Below, one piece after another: positions 7,928 through 15,402 of a stretch of DNA of 28,652 nucleotides (within the stretch, counting starts at the first letter, position 1; each line of letters opens with the position of its first letter). The translations under genes were made by a program, and so were the position numbers. The stretch is from the NCBI GenBank assembly GCA_900767135.1, contig CAAFYU010000018.1, positions 1-28,652 on the forward strand, in the 5' to 3' direction. The DNA is from Candidatus Gastranaerophilales bacterium. GTDB taxonomy: Bacteria; Cyanobacteriota; Vampirovibrionia; Gastranaerophilales; Gastranaerophilaceae. Under the pieces are notes generated by a model. That model was not told the DNA's origin. It searched no databases and was given only the letters and a program-made list of their open reading frames with translations.

Positions 7928-8746
7928 ATGAGTTACAAAAATGACAGTTATTTAGTAATAGCAAATAAATTTGGATCTGCGAGTGGCGATGCGAAAGCTC
8001 AGTTGTGGGAAACATACGATCAACTTAGAGATTTGACGGTTTCCGGAAACGGCTTAGGCTCCGGTTTTGGTGCAACAGGCGGTTTCTTGTATAATATAGC
8101 GAGTTTGCTTGCTCCATCTTCTTTTGCAACTGTTTTTGGTGCATCTCAGACTATGAACGTTCCTGGAACTTCGTATTCGTCATCGTTTAATGGCGGTTCG
8201 TCTTTCGGCTTGGATTCTTTGTATAACTATTCAGGATTTCCGTCTGGTGCTGCTCCTGTATCTTGGGGACTTGACGGATATGCAACAGGCGGTGCTTCTT
8301 CAATTCTTAGCGGTTGGGGAACTGATTCCGGTATTGCAACAGGTTATGCATCTGGTGTTGGCGGAATTGCAGATGTTGCAAGTGCTGCCGCTTATGGATT
8401 GGGTGCTGCCAATGGATATGGGTTTTCAATGAAAAACTTGGTAATGCCGGTTGCCGGTATAATTTCAGGTTGGGGGGGGATTATGCAGGCAGCAGCTCCT
8501 TATTTGGGGGAATATGGACTTCCGGCTCTTGTTATGGGAAATTTAATGCAAGGAACTTCTTCTGCTGCGTTGGCTGCTTATCAAAACGTTACAGGGAATA
8601 TTACCGCAAATGCCGATACAATTCTTTCCCAAAAGGTTAGGAATATTGAAACTGTTTGTAAAATGCTTGATACACAAGGTGACGTTGTTAAGAAGATGTT
8701 GAAAGACTCTATTGAAGGCGACAGTAAAGCAGTTCAAAACATGTAA
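7928..8746 (+). CDS. Unknown Gly/Ala/Ser-rich protein
   Basis: 272 residues, no recognised family. Residues 1-37 look helical and ordered (LWETYDQLRDL). About 38-170 is dominated by Gly, Ser, Ala, Tyr and Phe with low complexity. About 148-215 carries moderately hydrophobic Gly/Ala stretches (VMPVAGIISGWGGIM, LPALVMGNLMQG). The last 55 residues form an amphipathic helix. There is no classical signal peptide. The composition suggests a structural, surface or translocator-like protein, which is inference only. It follows the 6662 gene by 12 nt, with AGAGG before ATG, so the two are almost certainly cotranscribed. A run of eight Gs at 8472-8479 lies in the coding frame and could slip. A terminator stem overlaps its stop codon. 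Confidence 0.82.
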   Translation: MSYKNDSYLVIANKFGSASGDAKAQLWETYDQLRDLTVSGNGLGSGFGATGGFLYNIASLLAPSSFATVFGASQTMNVPGTSYSSSFNGGSSFGLDSLYNYSGFPSGAAPVSWGLDGYATGGASSILSGWGTDSGIATGYASGVGGIADVASAAAYGLGAANGYGFSMKNLVMPVAGIISGWGGIMQAAAPYLGEYGLPALVMGNLMQGTSSAALAAYQNVTGNITANADTILSQKVRNIETVCKMLDTQGDVVKKMLKDSIEGDSKAVQNM

Positions 8747-8766
8747 ATAAAATTTACATGTTTTTT
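8736..8766 (+). terminator. Intrinsic terminator overlapping the stop codon of the 7928 gene
   Basis: A 13-bp stem (8736-8748 with 8752-8764), 3-nt loop and a run of six Ts (8761-8766), the first four of which also pair in the stem. The stem begins inside the last codons and includes the TAA at 8744-8746, so there is no 3' untranslated spacer and a terminating ribosome would cover the hairpin. Confidence 0.82.
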
Positions 8767-8928
8767 GTATTTATTAAAGTTTATGAAAAGTTTTTCCGTA
8801 ATAGAAAAAGAAAATAGAATGTAATAGACTGAAAAGATTAAGACATGTTAAGCAAATATGTAAAATATGGCAATATTTAGCTTCCGATTGTTTTAATATA
8901 CATGTAGGTCTAAAGTGTAAGGAGAAAA

Positions 8929-9201
8929 ATGCTTCGTGATACTTTAGAAATGAATATAAAAAGATTAGTCGATTTCTTGATATATTCAAAAAACTTTCTA
9001 ATAAGAAAGAATCCTATAAAAACAATGTCAAATTCTTTCGTTGAAGGAATAAAAGACTTCCTGACAATGAACAAGAAACGTAAGATGGCTCAATATAGGT
9101 TAAACTATCACCGCCATCAGTTCCAAAAAATGGAACAGTTGATTGCCGAAAACAATCAGCACACGTTTTTGAGAGGTAGTCACCTTAACGAAACAAGGTA
9201 A
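8929..9201 (+). CDS. Small basic protein of unknown function
   Basis: 90 residues, rich in Lys, Arg, Asn, His and Gln, with no membrane segment or recognised domain. Residues 55-80 (KKRKMAQYRLNYHRHQFQKM) form a likely basic amphipathic helix; residues 15-30 are more hydrophobic. AAGGAG at 8919-8924 sits 4 nt before ATG, which supports translation. A possible weak promoter is TTGTTT (8888-8893), 17 bp, TAAAGT (8911-8916). It is followed after 12 nt by the 9214 gene, so the two form a pair. By position it may be a partner, chaperone or regulator of the neighbouring helical proteins. Nothing in the sequence proves that. Confidence 0.72.
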   Translation: MLRDTLEMNIKRLVDFLIYSKNFLIRKNPIKTMSNSFVEGIKDFLTMNKKRKMAQYRLNYHRHQFQKMEQLIAENNQHTFLRGSHLNETR

Positions 9202-9213
9202 AGGAAGACAAAA

Positions 9214-9543
9214 ATGGGATTACTTACATCACAAATCAGATTAATGTATCTCCAACAGCAACGTCTTGATTTGGAATATAAAATCCAGTTGATAACCCAA
9301 TCGAAAATGGGTTTGTCACAGTCTGTAAGTGATTTGATGCAGGTTGGCAATGATTATGATCCGGAATCTCCTATTACCAAACAACTGCAACAGCGACAGG
9401 CGAAGCTGAAAGTTCTTGAACAAAAACTTGATATGCAAATGCAAGAATATCAAAACAGACTTAAAATGATTGATACAGAATATGATTCTTGTAAAGCAAT
9501 GATGGATAAGAATATTCAAAGTTCATTCTCTTACGGTAGATAG
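9214..9543 (+). CDS. Small coiled-coil protein related to the 6662 protein
   Basis: 109 residues, almost entirely helical, Gln-rich, with a long coiled coil at about 50-95 and no signal peptide. It aligns without gaps to the N-terminus of the 6662 protein (identical at Met1, Gly2, Ser6, Gln7, Arg9, Leu13, Glu21, Tyr22, Gln25, Ile27, Gln29, Leu34) and again at the C-terminus (TExxSxKxxxDKNIxS). It therefore looks like the minimal helical-hairpin form of the same family, lacking the roughly 240-residue middle region with its repeats. AAAGGAAG precedes ATG. It is followed by a terminator at 9565-9616. Function unknown; by analogy it could be a filament subunit, a tail-length form or a competitor of the longer protein. 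Confidence 0.8.
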   Translation: MGLLTSQIRLMYLQQQRLDLEYKIQLITQSKMGLSQSVSDLMQVGNDYDPESPITKQLQQRQAKLKVLEQKLDMQMQEYQNRLKMIDTEYDSCKAMMDKNIQSSFSYGR

Positions 9544-9564
9544 TTTTGAAAGATTTAAATAAAT

Positions 9565-9616
9565 AAAAAATAGCGTTGTGCGTAAAAATAAGATGAGGCT
9601 CAACGCTATTTTTTTT
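9565..9616 (+). terminator. Intrinsic terminator after the 9214 gene
   Basis: A 14-bp perfect stem (9565-9578 with 9601-9614; core TAGCGTTG / CAACGCTA) with a 22-nt loop and a run of eight Ts. It closes the 8929-9543 transcription unit. Confidence 0.88.
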
Positions 9617-9679
9617 GTGTGTTTTATCTGGTATATATTGAATTTTAGTCCTAATTGGGTAAATTTTGTTTGATAGTTG

Positions 9680-9709
9680 TTGACAATCTGTCTATATGTA
9701 TTGGATAAT
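9680..9709 (+). promoter_or_regulatory. Promoter of trpS
   Basis: TTGACA (9680-9685, consensus), 18-bp spacer, GATAAT (9704-9709). Predicted start near 9716, leaving a leader of under 30 nt. There is therefore no room for a T-box or attenuator. Confidence 0.75.
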
Positions 9710-9742
9710 AAATAATATATAAATCAGAAAGGCTGGATTTAG

Positions 9743-10798
9743 ATGGGAAAAGTTATATTAACAGGTGACAGGCCGACAGGTCGACTTCATATTGGGCATT
9801 ATGTAGGATCTTTAAGAGAGAGAGTTGCTCTTCAAAATACAGGGGATTTTGACAAAATTTATATAATGATTGCTGATGCACAGGCTCTTACTGATAATGC
9901 TGAAAATCCGCAAAAAGTTCGAGATAATATTATGGAAGTTGCTTTGGATTATTTGGCTTGTGGAATTGATCCTGAAAAATCAACTATTCTTATCCAGTCA
10001 ATGATTCCGGAATTAACAGAATTAACGTTCTATTATATGAATTTAGTTACTGTTGCAAGAGTGCAAAGAAATCCGACTGTTAAAACAGAAATCAAGATGA
10101 GAAATTTTGAAATGAATATTCCTGTCGGTTTTTTTGTTTATCCGATTAGCCAAGCTGCTGATATAACGGCATTTGGAGCAACAACAGTTCCTGCCGGAGA
10201 AGATCAAAAACCTATGTTGGAACAGTGTAGGGAAATTGTTCACCGCTTTAACAATGTTTATGGAGAAACACTTGTGGAACCGAATATTATGCTTCCTCAT
10301 AACAGTGCTTGTCTTCGACTTCCGGGGCTTGATGGAAAAGCTAAAATGAGTAAATCTCTCGGAAATTGTATATATTTGTCAGATGAACCGGAAGAAATCA
10401 GAAAGAAAATTATGTCTATGTATACTGATCCAAATCATTTGAGAGTTGAGGATCCGGGAAATACCAAAGATAATCCTGTCTTTATATATCTTGATGCTTT
10501 TTGTAAAGATGAGGATTTTGCCGAATTTTTACCTGAATATAAAAATTTGGACGAATTGAAAGCACATTACGAAAGAGGCGGACTCGGAGATGTTAAGGTT
10601 AAGAAGTTCTTAAATAATGTTATCCAAAGAGAACTTGCTCCAATTCGTGAACGTAGAAAACTATGGGAACAAAAGACTTCCGAAGTTTACGAAATTTTAA
10701 GAAAAGGAACTTTTGAAGCTAAGGAAGTTGCAGCACAAACTCTTTATAATGTTCGAAAAGCCATGAAAATTAATTATTTTGAGGACAGTTCCATATAG
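9743..10798 (+). CDS. trpS: Tryptophanyl-tRNA synthetase
   Basis: Class Ic synthetase that charges tRNA-Trp in the cytoplasm, acting as a dimer. It has 351 residues, slightly longer than the 325-340 usual for bacterial TrpS. HIGH is exact at 16-19 (GRLHIGHYVGS) and KMSKS is exact at 201-205. The start is ATG 9743 with GAAAGG at 9727-9732. It is monocistronic: its own promoter sits upstream, and a bidirectional terminator separates it from the convergent symporter gene. No tryptophan biosynthesis genes are adjacent. Confidence 0.96.
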   Translation: MGKVILTGDRPTGRLHIGHYVGSLRERVALQNTGDFDKIYIMIADAQALTDNAENPQKVRDNIMEVALDYLACGIDPEKSTILIQSMIPELTELTFYYMNLVTVARVQRNPTVKTEIKMRNFEMNIPVGFFVYPISQAADITAFGATTVPAGEDQKPMLEQCREIVHRFNNVYGETLVEPNIMLPHNSACLRLPGLDGKAKMSKSLGNCIYLSDEPEEIRKKIMSMYTDPNHLRVEDPGNTKDNPVFIYLDAFCKDEDFAEFLPEYKNLDELKAHYERGGLGDVKVKKFLNNVIQRELAPIRERRKLWEQKTSEVYEILRKGTFEAKEVAAQTLYNVRKAMKINYFEDSSI

Positions 10799-10866
10799 AG
10801 CTCTAAAATATATTTAATTATTCCTTAAATCGGATAAATCAAAAGTCTATTTTAAGAAGTAATACT

Positions 10867-10902
10867 AAAAAAGGTTCCTATGTGATAGTTAGGAACCTTT
10901 TT
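10867..10902. terminator. Bidirectional terminator between trpS and the symporter gene
   Basis: AAAAAGGTTCCTA (10868-10880) pairs perfectly with TAGGAACCTTTTT (10890-10902), with a 9-nt loop. Both strands end in T-runs, so it can end both convergent transcripts. Confidence 0.9.
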
Positions 10903-10932
10903 AGATTTATAGTTTATATTTTCCCTAAAACA

Positions 10933-12255
10933 TTATGCAATGTCTTCGTAAGCTGCCGGATTATTTAGCAAGTCATAGTTGATTTCATTTTCATTATCAG
11001 CAATTGCGGCTACAACTACTGCATCTGATGTTACGTTTACCAAAGTTCTCATCATATCAGTAATTCTTTCGATTGTGAACAAGAACGCAAAACCTGCAAC
11101 CAACTGTTCAGGACTCAATCCCATTCCATTAAGAATTAGAGCGATTGTAATCAAGCCAGCCCCAGGAATTCCGGCACAAGTTGAAGATGCAATAATTGCA
11201 AGAAGAGCAATTTCAATAATTAAGAATGGAGTTAATGCAACGCCATAAGCTTGTGCAAGGAAAATTACCGCAACTGTTTGCAACAAAGCAGTTCCGTCCA
11301 TATTCAAAGTTGCACCTAATGGAAGTACGAAACTTGAAATTTTGTGAGAAATTCCTCTCTTTTCACAACATGCAATTGTCAAAGGTAATGTTGCAGAAGA
11401 ACTTGCTGTTCCAAATGCAACCATCATAGCTTCTGCAATTGCAGAATATAACATAACGATATTTACCTTAGAGAAAAATCTCAAAAATAGCGGATAAACC
11501 ACGCAAAGTTGAAGCATAAAGCCTACTAATAGTACGAATAAATATTTAGAAATACTATTGAAAATATCAATACCAAAGCTTGAAACAGCACTTGCAGTCA
11601 AAGCAAAAACACCAGGGGCTGCAAAGTACATAATCCAATCTGTAATTTTCATAGTTGCCGCAAAAACGGACTCAAAGAACGATACAATCGGACGATTTAC
11701 ATCGCCGACTTTTGCAAGTGCAATTGCAAAAAGTAATACAAATACAATAATTGGAACCATATCACCTGATGCAAATGAGTGCATTGGGTTGTTCGGAATA
11801 AAACCAAGGAAGATGTTTAGAATATTTCCTTGTTGTTGAGCAACGGCAGATGCAACTGATGCCTGAACTTCACTTGCGGCATTTTGAGTAATATAATGTG
11901 CAGCACCAAGTCCCGGTTTGAAAATTAACGCAAGAACTGCACCAATCGCAACGGCAGCAGTTGTAATAATTCCGTAATACGTAATCATCTTAGTTCCAAA
12001 TTTACCGAGCTGTTTGTTGTCGCCAATACTCGTTATCCCGATTACAATTGCAGAAACAACCAACGGAATAACAACCATCTGAATTAATCTGATAAACACT
12101 TGACCAATAAATGTTAAAATAGTTGATACAAGTGGGTATTCGTGACTGTGCAAGAAAATTCCAACAGCGATACCGAGAATAATCCCAAAGAAAATGTGCC
12201 AATTTCTCTTAATTCCAAGCCCGAGGGCGATAAGAATTTGCATGTGTAATTTCAT
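10933..12255 (-). CDS. Acidic amino-acid:cation symporter (DAACS/SDF family)
   Basis: A 440-residue inner-membrane transporter of the GltP/GltPh/DctA fold with eight membrane helices and two re-entrant hairpins. HP1 contains the serine-rich GTASSSATLPLT at 282-293. The unwound TM7 motif NMDGT is at 318-322, HP2 SSTCAGIPGAG at 357-367, and TM8 has D400, R403, T404, N407 and D411. In GltPh the corresponding Asp394, Arg397, Asn401 and Asp405 bind aspartate. The arginine equivalent to Arg397 favours glutamate/aspartate over neutral substrates, and sodium or protons would drive uptake. AAGAGGA precedes ATG by 6 nt. It is a single gene with its own promoter (12290-12318) and a shared terminator. 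A C4-dicarboxylate (DctA) specificity is the alternative, less likely given TM8. Confidence 0.92.
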   Translation of the reverse strand: MKLHMQILIALGLGIKRNWHIFFGIILGIAVGIFLHSHEYPLVSTILTFIGQVFIRLIQMVVIPLVVSAIVIGITSIGDNKQLGKFGTKMITYYGIITTAAVAIGAVLALIFKPGLGAAHYITQNAASEVQASVASAVAQQQGNILNIFLGFIPNNPMHSFASGDMVPIIVFVLLFAIALAKVGDVNRPIVSFFESVFAATMKITDWIMYFAAPGVFALTASAVSSFGIDIFNSISKYLFVLLVGFMLQLCVVYPLFLRFFSKVNIVMLYSAIAEAMMVAFGTASSSATLPLTIACCEKRGISHKISSFVLPLGATLNMDGTALLQTVAVIFLAQAYGVALTPFLIIEIALLAIIASSTCAGIPGAGLITIALILNGMGLSPEQLVAGFAFLFTIERITDMMRTLVNVTSDAVVVAAIADNENEINYDLLNNPAAYEDIA

Positions 12256-12289
12256 ATATAATCCTCTTTCTAAATATCGTTACTCATCA

Positions 12290-12318
12290 ATTATACAACT
12301 TTTTATTCAAAATTTCAA
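12290..12318 (-). promoter_or_regulatory. Promoter of the symporter gene
   Basis: On the minus strand TTGAAA (12318-12313), 17-bp spacer, TATAAT (12295-12290). The predicted start near 12283 gives a leader of about 28 nt. Confidence 0.75.
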
Positions 12319-12355
12319 ACATTTTAGACAAAAATCGTAGGTTTGAGGGATAAAC

Positions 12356-13351
12356 TTAACCTGTTTTCCTAAACCCGTAATCTGTTGAAATAGTACGTCC
12401 GATTGATCTGATTTTTTCGCCAATACAATTAAAACATTGGGACGGGTTTTCATTTATACAAATCTTATTCGGATAAATCTCGTATTTTGCCCGATATTCT
12501 GTTGTTGTAACATTTGGCATAACAACGTTTGCACCACTTTGCAAAGCGATTATTCTCCCATTTGGATTTAGTGTTTCCATAGCTGTTGTTGCAGGAATAT
12601 TAATGTTTTTTAGCAAAATTCTTGTCAATGCCATAACCTTTAAGGCAAGCGTAAAGTCCCCGTTCGGCATATCTTTTAACGGCGTATGAGGGTGTGCGAT
12701 AAACGGCCCAATTCCGACCATATCAGCATTTATCTCTTTAAAAAACAAAATATCGTCCGCAAGTGATTCAATTGTTTGTTCCGGAAGTCCGACAAGACAA
12801 CCTGTTCCGACTTCATACCCGAGTTTGCCCAAATCTTTCAAGCATCTTACGCGATTATCAAAACTCATATTTGGGTGCATTTTTTTATACAAGGCTCTAT
12901 CTGTCGTTTCAATTCTAATCAAATATCTATCTGCACCGCAATCTCTAAATGCTTTGTAATCCTCAAAACTTCTCTCTCCAATGCTCAAAGTCAGAGCTAC
13001 ATCAAACTCTTTAATCCTTTTGATGATGTCACAAAGAATTTCTTTTGTATAAAACGCGTCTTCTCCAGACTGCAAAACTATCGTTTTATAGCCCATTTCT
13101 ACTGCTTTTTGGGCATATTTCACAATATCATCTGGCAAAATTCTGTATCTATCGAGTTCTTTATTTTCGCACCTTAACCCACAATATTTGCAAAAACAAT
13201 GACAAATATTTGAAAACTCAATCAGTCCGCGTAAATGCACTTCATCACCGACATTTTCACGACGGACTTTATCCGCAAGTGAAAATAACCATTCATTTTT
13301 ATCATTATTTTTTAGAATATCTATAATTTCTTGTTTGGTAAATGTCGTCAT
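12356..13351 (-). CDS. hydE: [FeFe]-hydrogenase maturase HydE (radical SAM)
   Basis: A radical-SAM enzyme that acts with HydF and HydG to build the 2Fe subcluster of [FeFe]-hydrogenase. 331 residues. The SAM-cluster motif is Cys50-x3-Cys54-x2-Cys57 with an extra Cys52. Family hallmarks that separate it from BioB are VLQSGED (92-98), LSIGERS (122-128), GTGCLVGLPEQT (182-193), MVGIGPFIAHPHTPL (211-225) and PATTAMETLNPNGR (253-266). Cys306 and Cys309 may hold the second, non-essential cluster. The stop codon of the upstream SDR gene directly abuts the ATG (TAGATG), so the two are coupled. It is the last gene of the pilus operon; only a weak 5-bp stem follows it. HydF, HydG and the hydrogenase are not in this window. 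A methylornithine synthase (PylB) is the nearest alternative but fits less well. Confidence 0.9.
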   Translation of the reverse strand: MTTFTKQEIIDILKNNDKNEWLFSLADKVRRENVGDEVHLRGLIEFSNICHCFCKYCGLRCENKELDRYRILPDDIVKYAQKAVEMGYKTIVLQSGEDAFYTKEILCDIIKRIKEFDVALTLSIGERSFEDYKAFRDCGADRYLIRIETTDRALYKKMHPNMSFDNRVRCLKDLGKLGYEVGTGCLVGLPEQTIESLADDILFFKEINADMVGIGPFIAHPHTPLKDMPNGDFTLALKVMALTRILLKNINIPATTAMETLNPNGRIIALQSGANVVMPNVTTTEYRAKYEIYPNKICINENPSQCFNCIGEKIRSIGRTISTDYGFRKTG

Positions 13352-14155
13352 CTAGTTCCCAAACTTTCTCTGCATTCCAAGTTTAATTAATTTATTTTGC
13401 AAGCTAAATGGCAATTTTGCAACAAGTTCTGCAAACATTGCATCATGTCCGACAGTATATGAAGGTTTTGGGTTATCCAAAGCATCAACCTTCAAAATGA
13501 CATCGACAACTTTTTGCACATTCAAGCCTTTTTGTCCGTTTTTGTGAGCATTTTCAACCATATATTTCATTTGTTTGTCATAACCTTGACAGTTTTCAAT
13601 AGAAGATTTGTTTAATTCAATCGACTTATCCCAAAGCGGAGTTGCGATTACCCCTGGTTTTATAGAAATGACTTTCAAACCGGATTCCAGAGTCATTGCG
13701 TTGAACAAAATATCCAAAGCTCTTTTGGAAGCACAATAAGGTGCCACAAACGGAAATATTCCAAAACTTGACATAGAACTGATATTTATAACTTTTCCAT
13801 TATTCAAAATCGGTAAAAGTCTTTGCGTAAAATCGAGATGAGAAAAAGTATTGACCTCAAACTGTTTTCTGATATCATCAACAGAAAGTTTTTCAACAAC
13901 TCCTGCAACGACGCACCCTGCAACATTAATCAGTGTATCAATCTTGTCTGTCTGAGATTTGATATATGCAGAAGCTTGTGCAATACTATCTTTTCGTTCC
14001 ATATCAATGTAGAAGGGAATTGCACCGATTTTCTGCAAATTTTCAACGTATTTCTCATTTCTATAACCGGCAAAAACTCTATTATCTTTTGAAAGTTGTT
14101 CTACAAGAACTTTTCCAATACCTGATGTTGCACCGGTAATTACATAAGTTTTCAA
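13352..14155 (-). CDS. Short-chain dehydrogenase/reductase, TTG start
   Basis: A 267-residue classical SDR oxidoreductase using NAD(P)H; substrate unknown. The Rossmann motif TGATSGIG is at 7-14, NVAG at 77-80, the catalytic serine lies in the SSMSS stretch 126-130, and Tyr140-x3-Lys144 is in YCASK. The C-terminus is extended compared with 250-residue SDRs, as in the fatty-acid/retinol-dehydrogenase-like branch. The start codon is TTG at 14155-14153: it has AGAGGA 5 nt upstream and is the only start that keeps the nucleotide-binding strand, since the nearby ATG at 14145 is out of frame. It lies 15 nt after pilC and abuts hydE, so it is cotranscribed with both. Nothing in the family ties it to pili; the grouping may be incidental. 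Confidence 0.88.
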   Translation of the reverse strand: MKTYVITGATSGIGKVLVEQLSKDNRVFAGYRNEKYVENLQKIGAIPFYIDMERKDSIAQASAYIKSQTDKIDTLINVAGCVVAGVVEKLSVDDIRKQFEVNTFSHLDFTQRLLPILNNGKVINISSMSSFGIFPFVAPYCASKRALDILFNAMTLESGLKVISIKPGVIATPLWDKSIELNKSSIENCQGYDKQMKYMVENAHKNGQKGLNVQKVVDVILKVDALDNPKPSYTVGHDAMFAELVAKLPFSLQNKLIKLGMQRKFGN

Positions 14156-14170
14156 TATCTTCCTCTTTCT

Positions 14171-15394
14171 CTAATCTGACATGTAAGAGCTGAACAGTGG
14201 CATATACAGTGCAAGTGCCAATGTCAATACGATACTACCGATTACAATAAGCATTATCGGTTCAATCATCTTAGTCATTGTGTCAATGATGCCGTCAAGT
14301 TTTTTATCAATAAAACTTGTAGCTTGCAAAAGCATATCACCTAAACGACCTGATTGTTCACCTGTTGCAATCATAAACAAAATCATCTTAGGCATAACAC
14401 CTGTTGAACGCAACGCAATAGACAAGTGTTGACCTTGTTGAACTTTTTGAGTCGCTGTTTCAATTTTAGTTTTTAAGGTGTGGTTTGTTAAAGTAACATT
14501 TGCCAAATACAAACATTCAATAATCGGAACACCGGCATCGTAAGCAACTTGCATAACGGCAATAAAGTTCGCAAAGTTTGAATACTGAACCAAATCCGAA
14601 AGAAGAGGAATTTTCAAAACGAATTCATCAATTTTTCGTTTACTAGGTTGCCATCTCATAATAAATGCGAAAAATCCACCAATTGAACCTAAGATAATTG
14701 GAACAAAGAACCAATAAGTTTTTAAGAAAATACCTGCGTCCATAAGTGTTTGTGTAATCCAAGGTAATTCTCTTCCCATGTTATCGAACATGTCTTTAAA
14801 TACCGGAAATACAAACATCAACATAACAAGTACGATAATTACGGCCAAAATGATAACGAACATCGGGTACATTAATGTTCCAATTACTTTTCCTCGAATA
14901 TTTGCTTCTTTTGTTAGCAATTCCAATAAACGTTGTAACGTTTTTTCAAGTTCACCGGAATCTTCACCGGCTTTTACAAGACCAATATAAATTTGTCCAA
15001 ACTGATCCGGATATTTTGCGATAGTATCGGCAAACGTCGCACCTGCCATAATTTGTTTTCTTAATTCTTGTGCAACAAGTCGAACTTTCAATTTGGCGGC
15101 ATCACTTTCGATAAACATTAAAGATTCAATAATCGGAATACCTGCTTGTGCCAAAATCTGCATGGTAGATGTAAAATCCATTCTGTCTTGCAAGCCGAGT
15201 TTTTGAATTTTTCCGGCTTTGACTTTTACACTAGCTTCTTTTTCGTCTTCTTTCGATTTTTCTTCGTAAACCTTAGTCGGAAGGAAGCCAAGATTTTTGA
15301 TACTTGCACGAGCTTCTCTCAGGTCAGCTGCTTCGACTTTTCCTTTTACAATGTCTTTATTGTTTTTTAAAGCGATATAATTGTATATTGCCAT
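14171..15394 (-). CDS. pilC: Type IV pilus / type II secretion inner-membrane platform protein
   Basis: A 407-residue GspF/PilC-family protein that sits in the inner membrane under the pilus and transmits ATPase motion. It has an N-terminal segment of about 65 residues, then two tandem GspF domains (about 70-195 and 270-395), each with the SGELE/SGRLG-type loop (VKAGEDSGELEKTL at 140-153, IATGEQSGRLGDML at 342-355). Membrane helices lie at about 170-198, 225-246 and 377-400. It starts 8 nt after the stop of pilB and is clearly in the same operon. Whether the machine is a pilus or a secretion system cannot be told from this gene alone. Confidence 0.93.
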   Translation of the reverse strand: MAIYNYIALKNNKDIVKGKVEAADLREARASIKNLGFLPTKVYEEKSKEDEKEASVKVKAGKIQKLGLQDRMDFTSTMQILAQAGIPIIESLMFIESDAAKLKVRLVAQELRKQIMAGATFADTIAKYPDQFGQIYIGLVKAGEDSGELEKTLQRLLELLTKEANIRGKVIGTLMYPMFVIILAVIIVLVMLMFVFPVFKDMFDNMGRELPWITQTLMDAGIFLKTYWFFVPIILGSIGGFFAFIMRWQPSKRKIDEFVLKIPLLSDLVQYSNFANFIAVMQVAYDAGVPIIECLYLANVTLTNHTLKTKIETATQKVQQGQHLSIALRSTGVMPKMILFMIATGEQSGRLGDMLLQATSFIDKKLDGIIDTMTKMIEPIMLIVIGSIVLTLALALYMPLFSSYMSD

Positions 15395-15402
15395 TGTATC
15401 TC

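Noticed and set aside
8774..8989. Minus-strand frame of 71 codons
   Set aside because: Composition is Phe/Cys/His-rich as in non-coding AT-rich frames, no ribosome site, and it overlaps the terminator spacer and the start of the well-supported 8929 gene.
12356..13351. Biotin synthase BioB
   Set aside because: The motifs LQSGED, SIGERS and GPFIAHPHTPL are those of HydE, and no biotin genes are adjacent.
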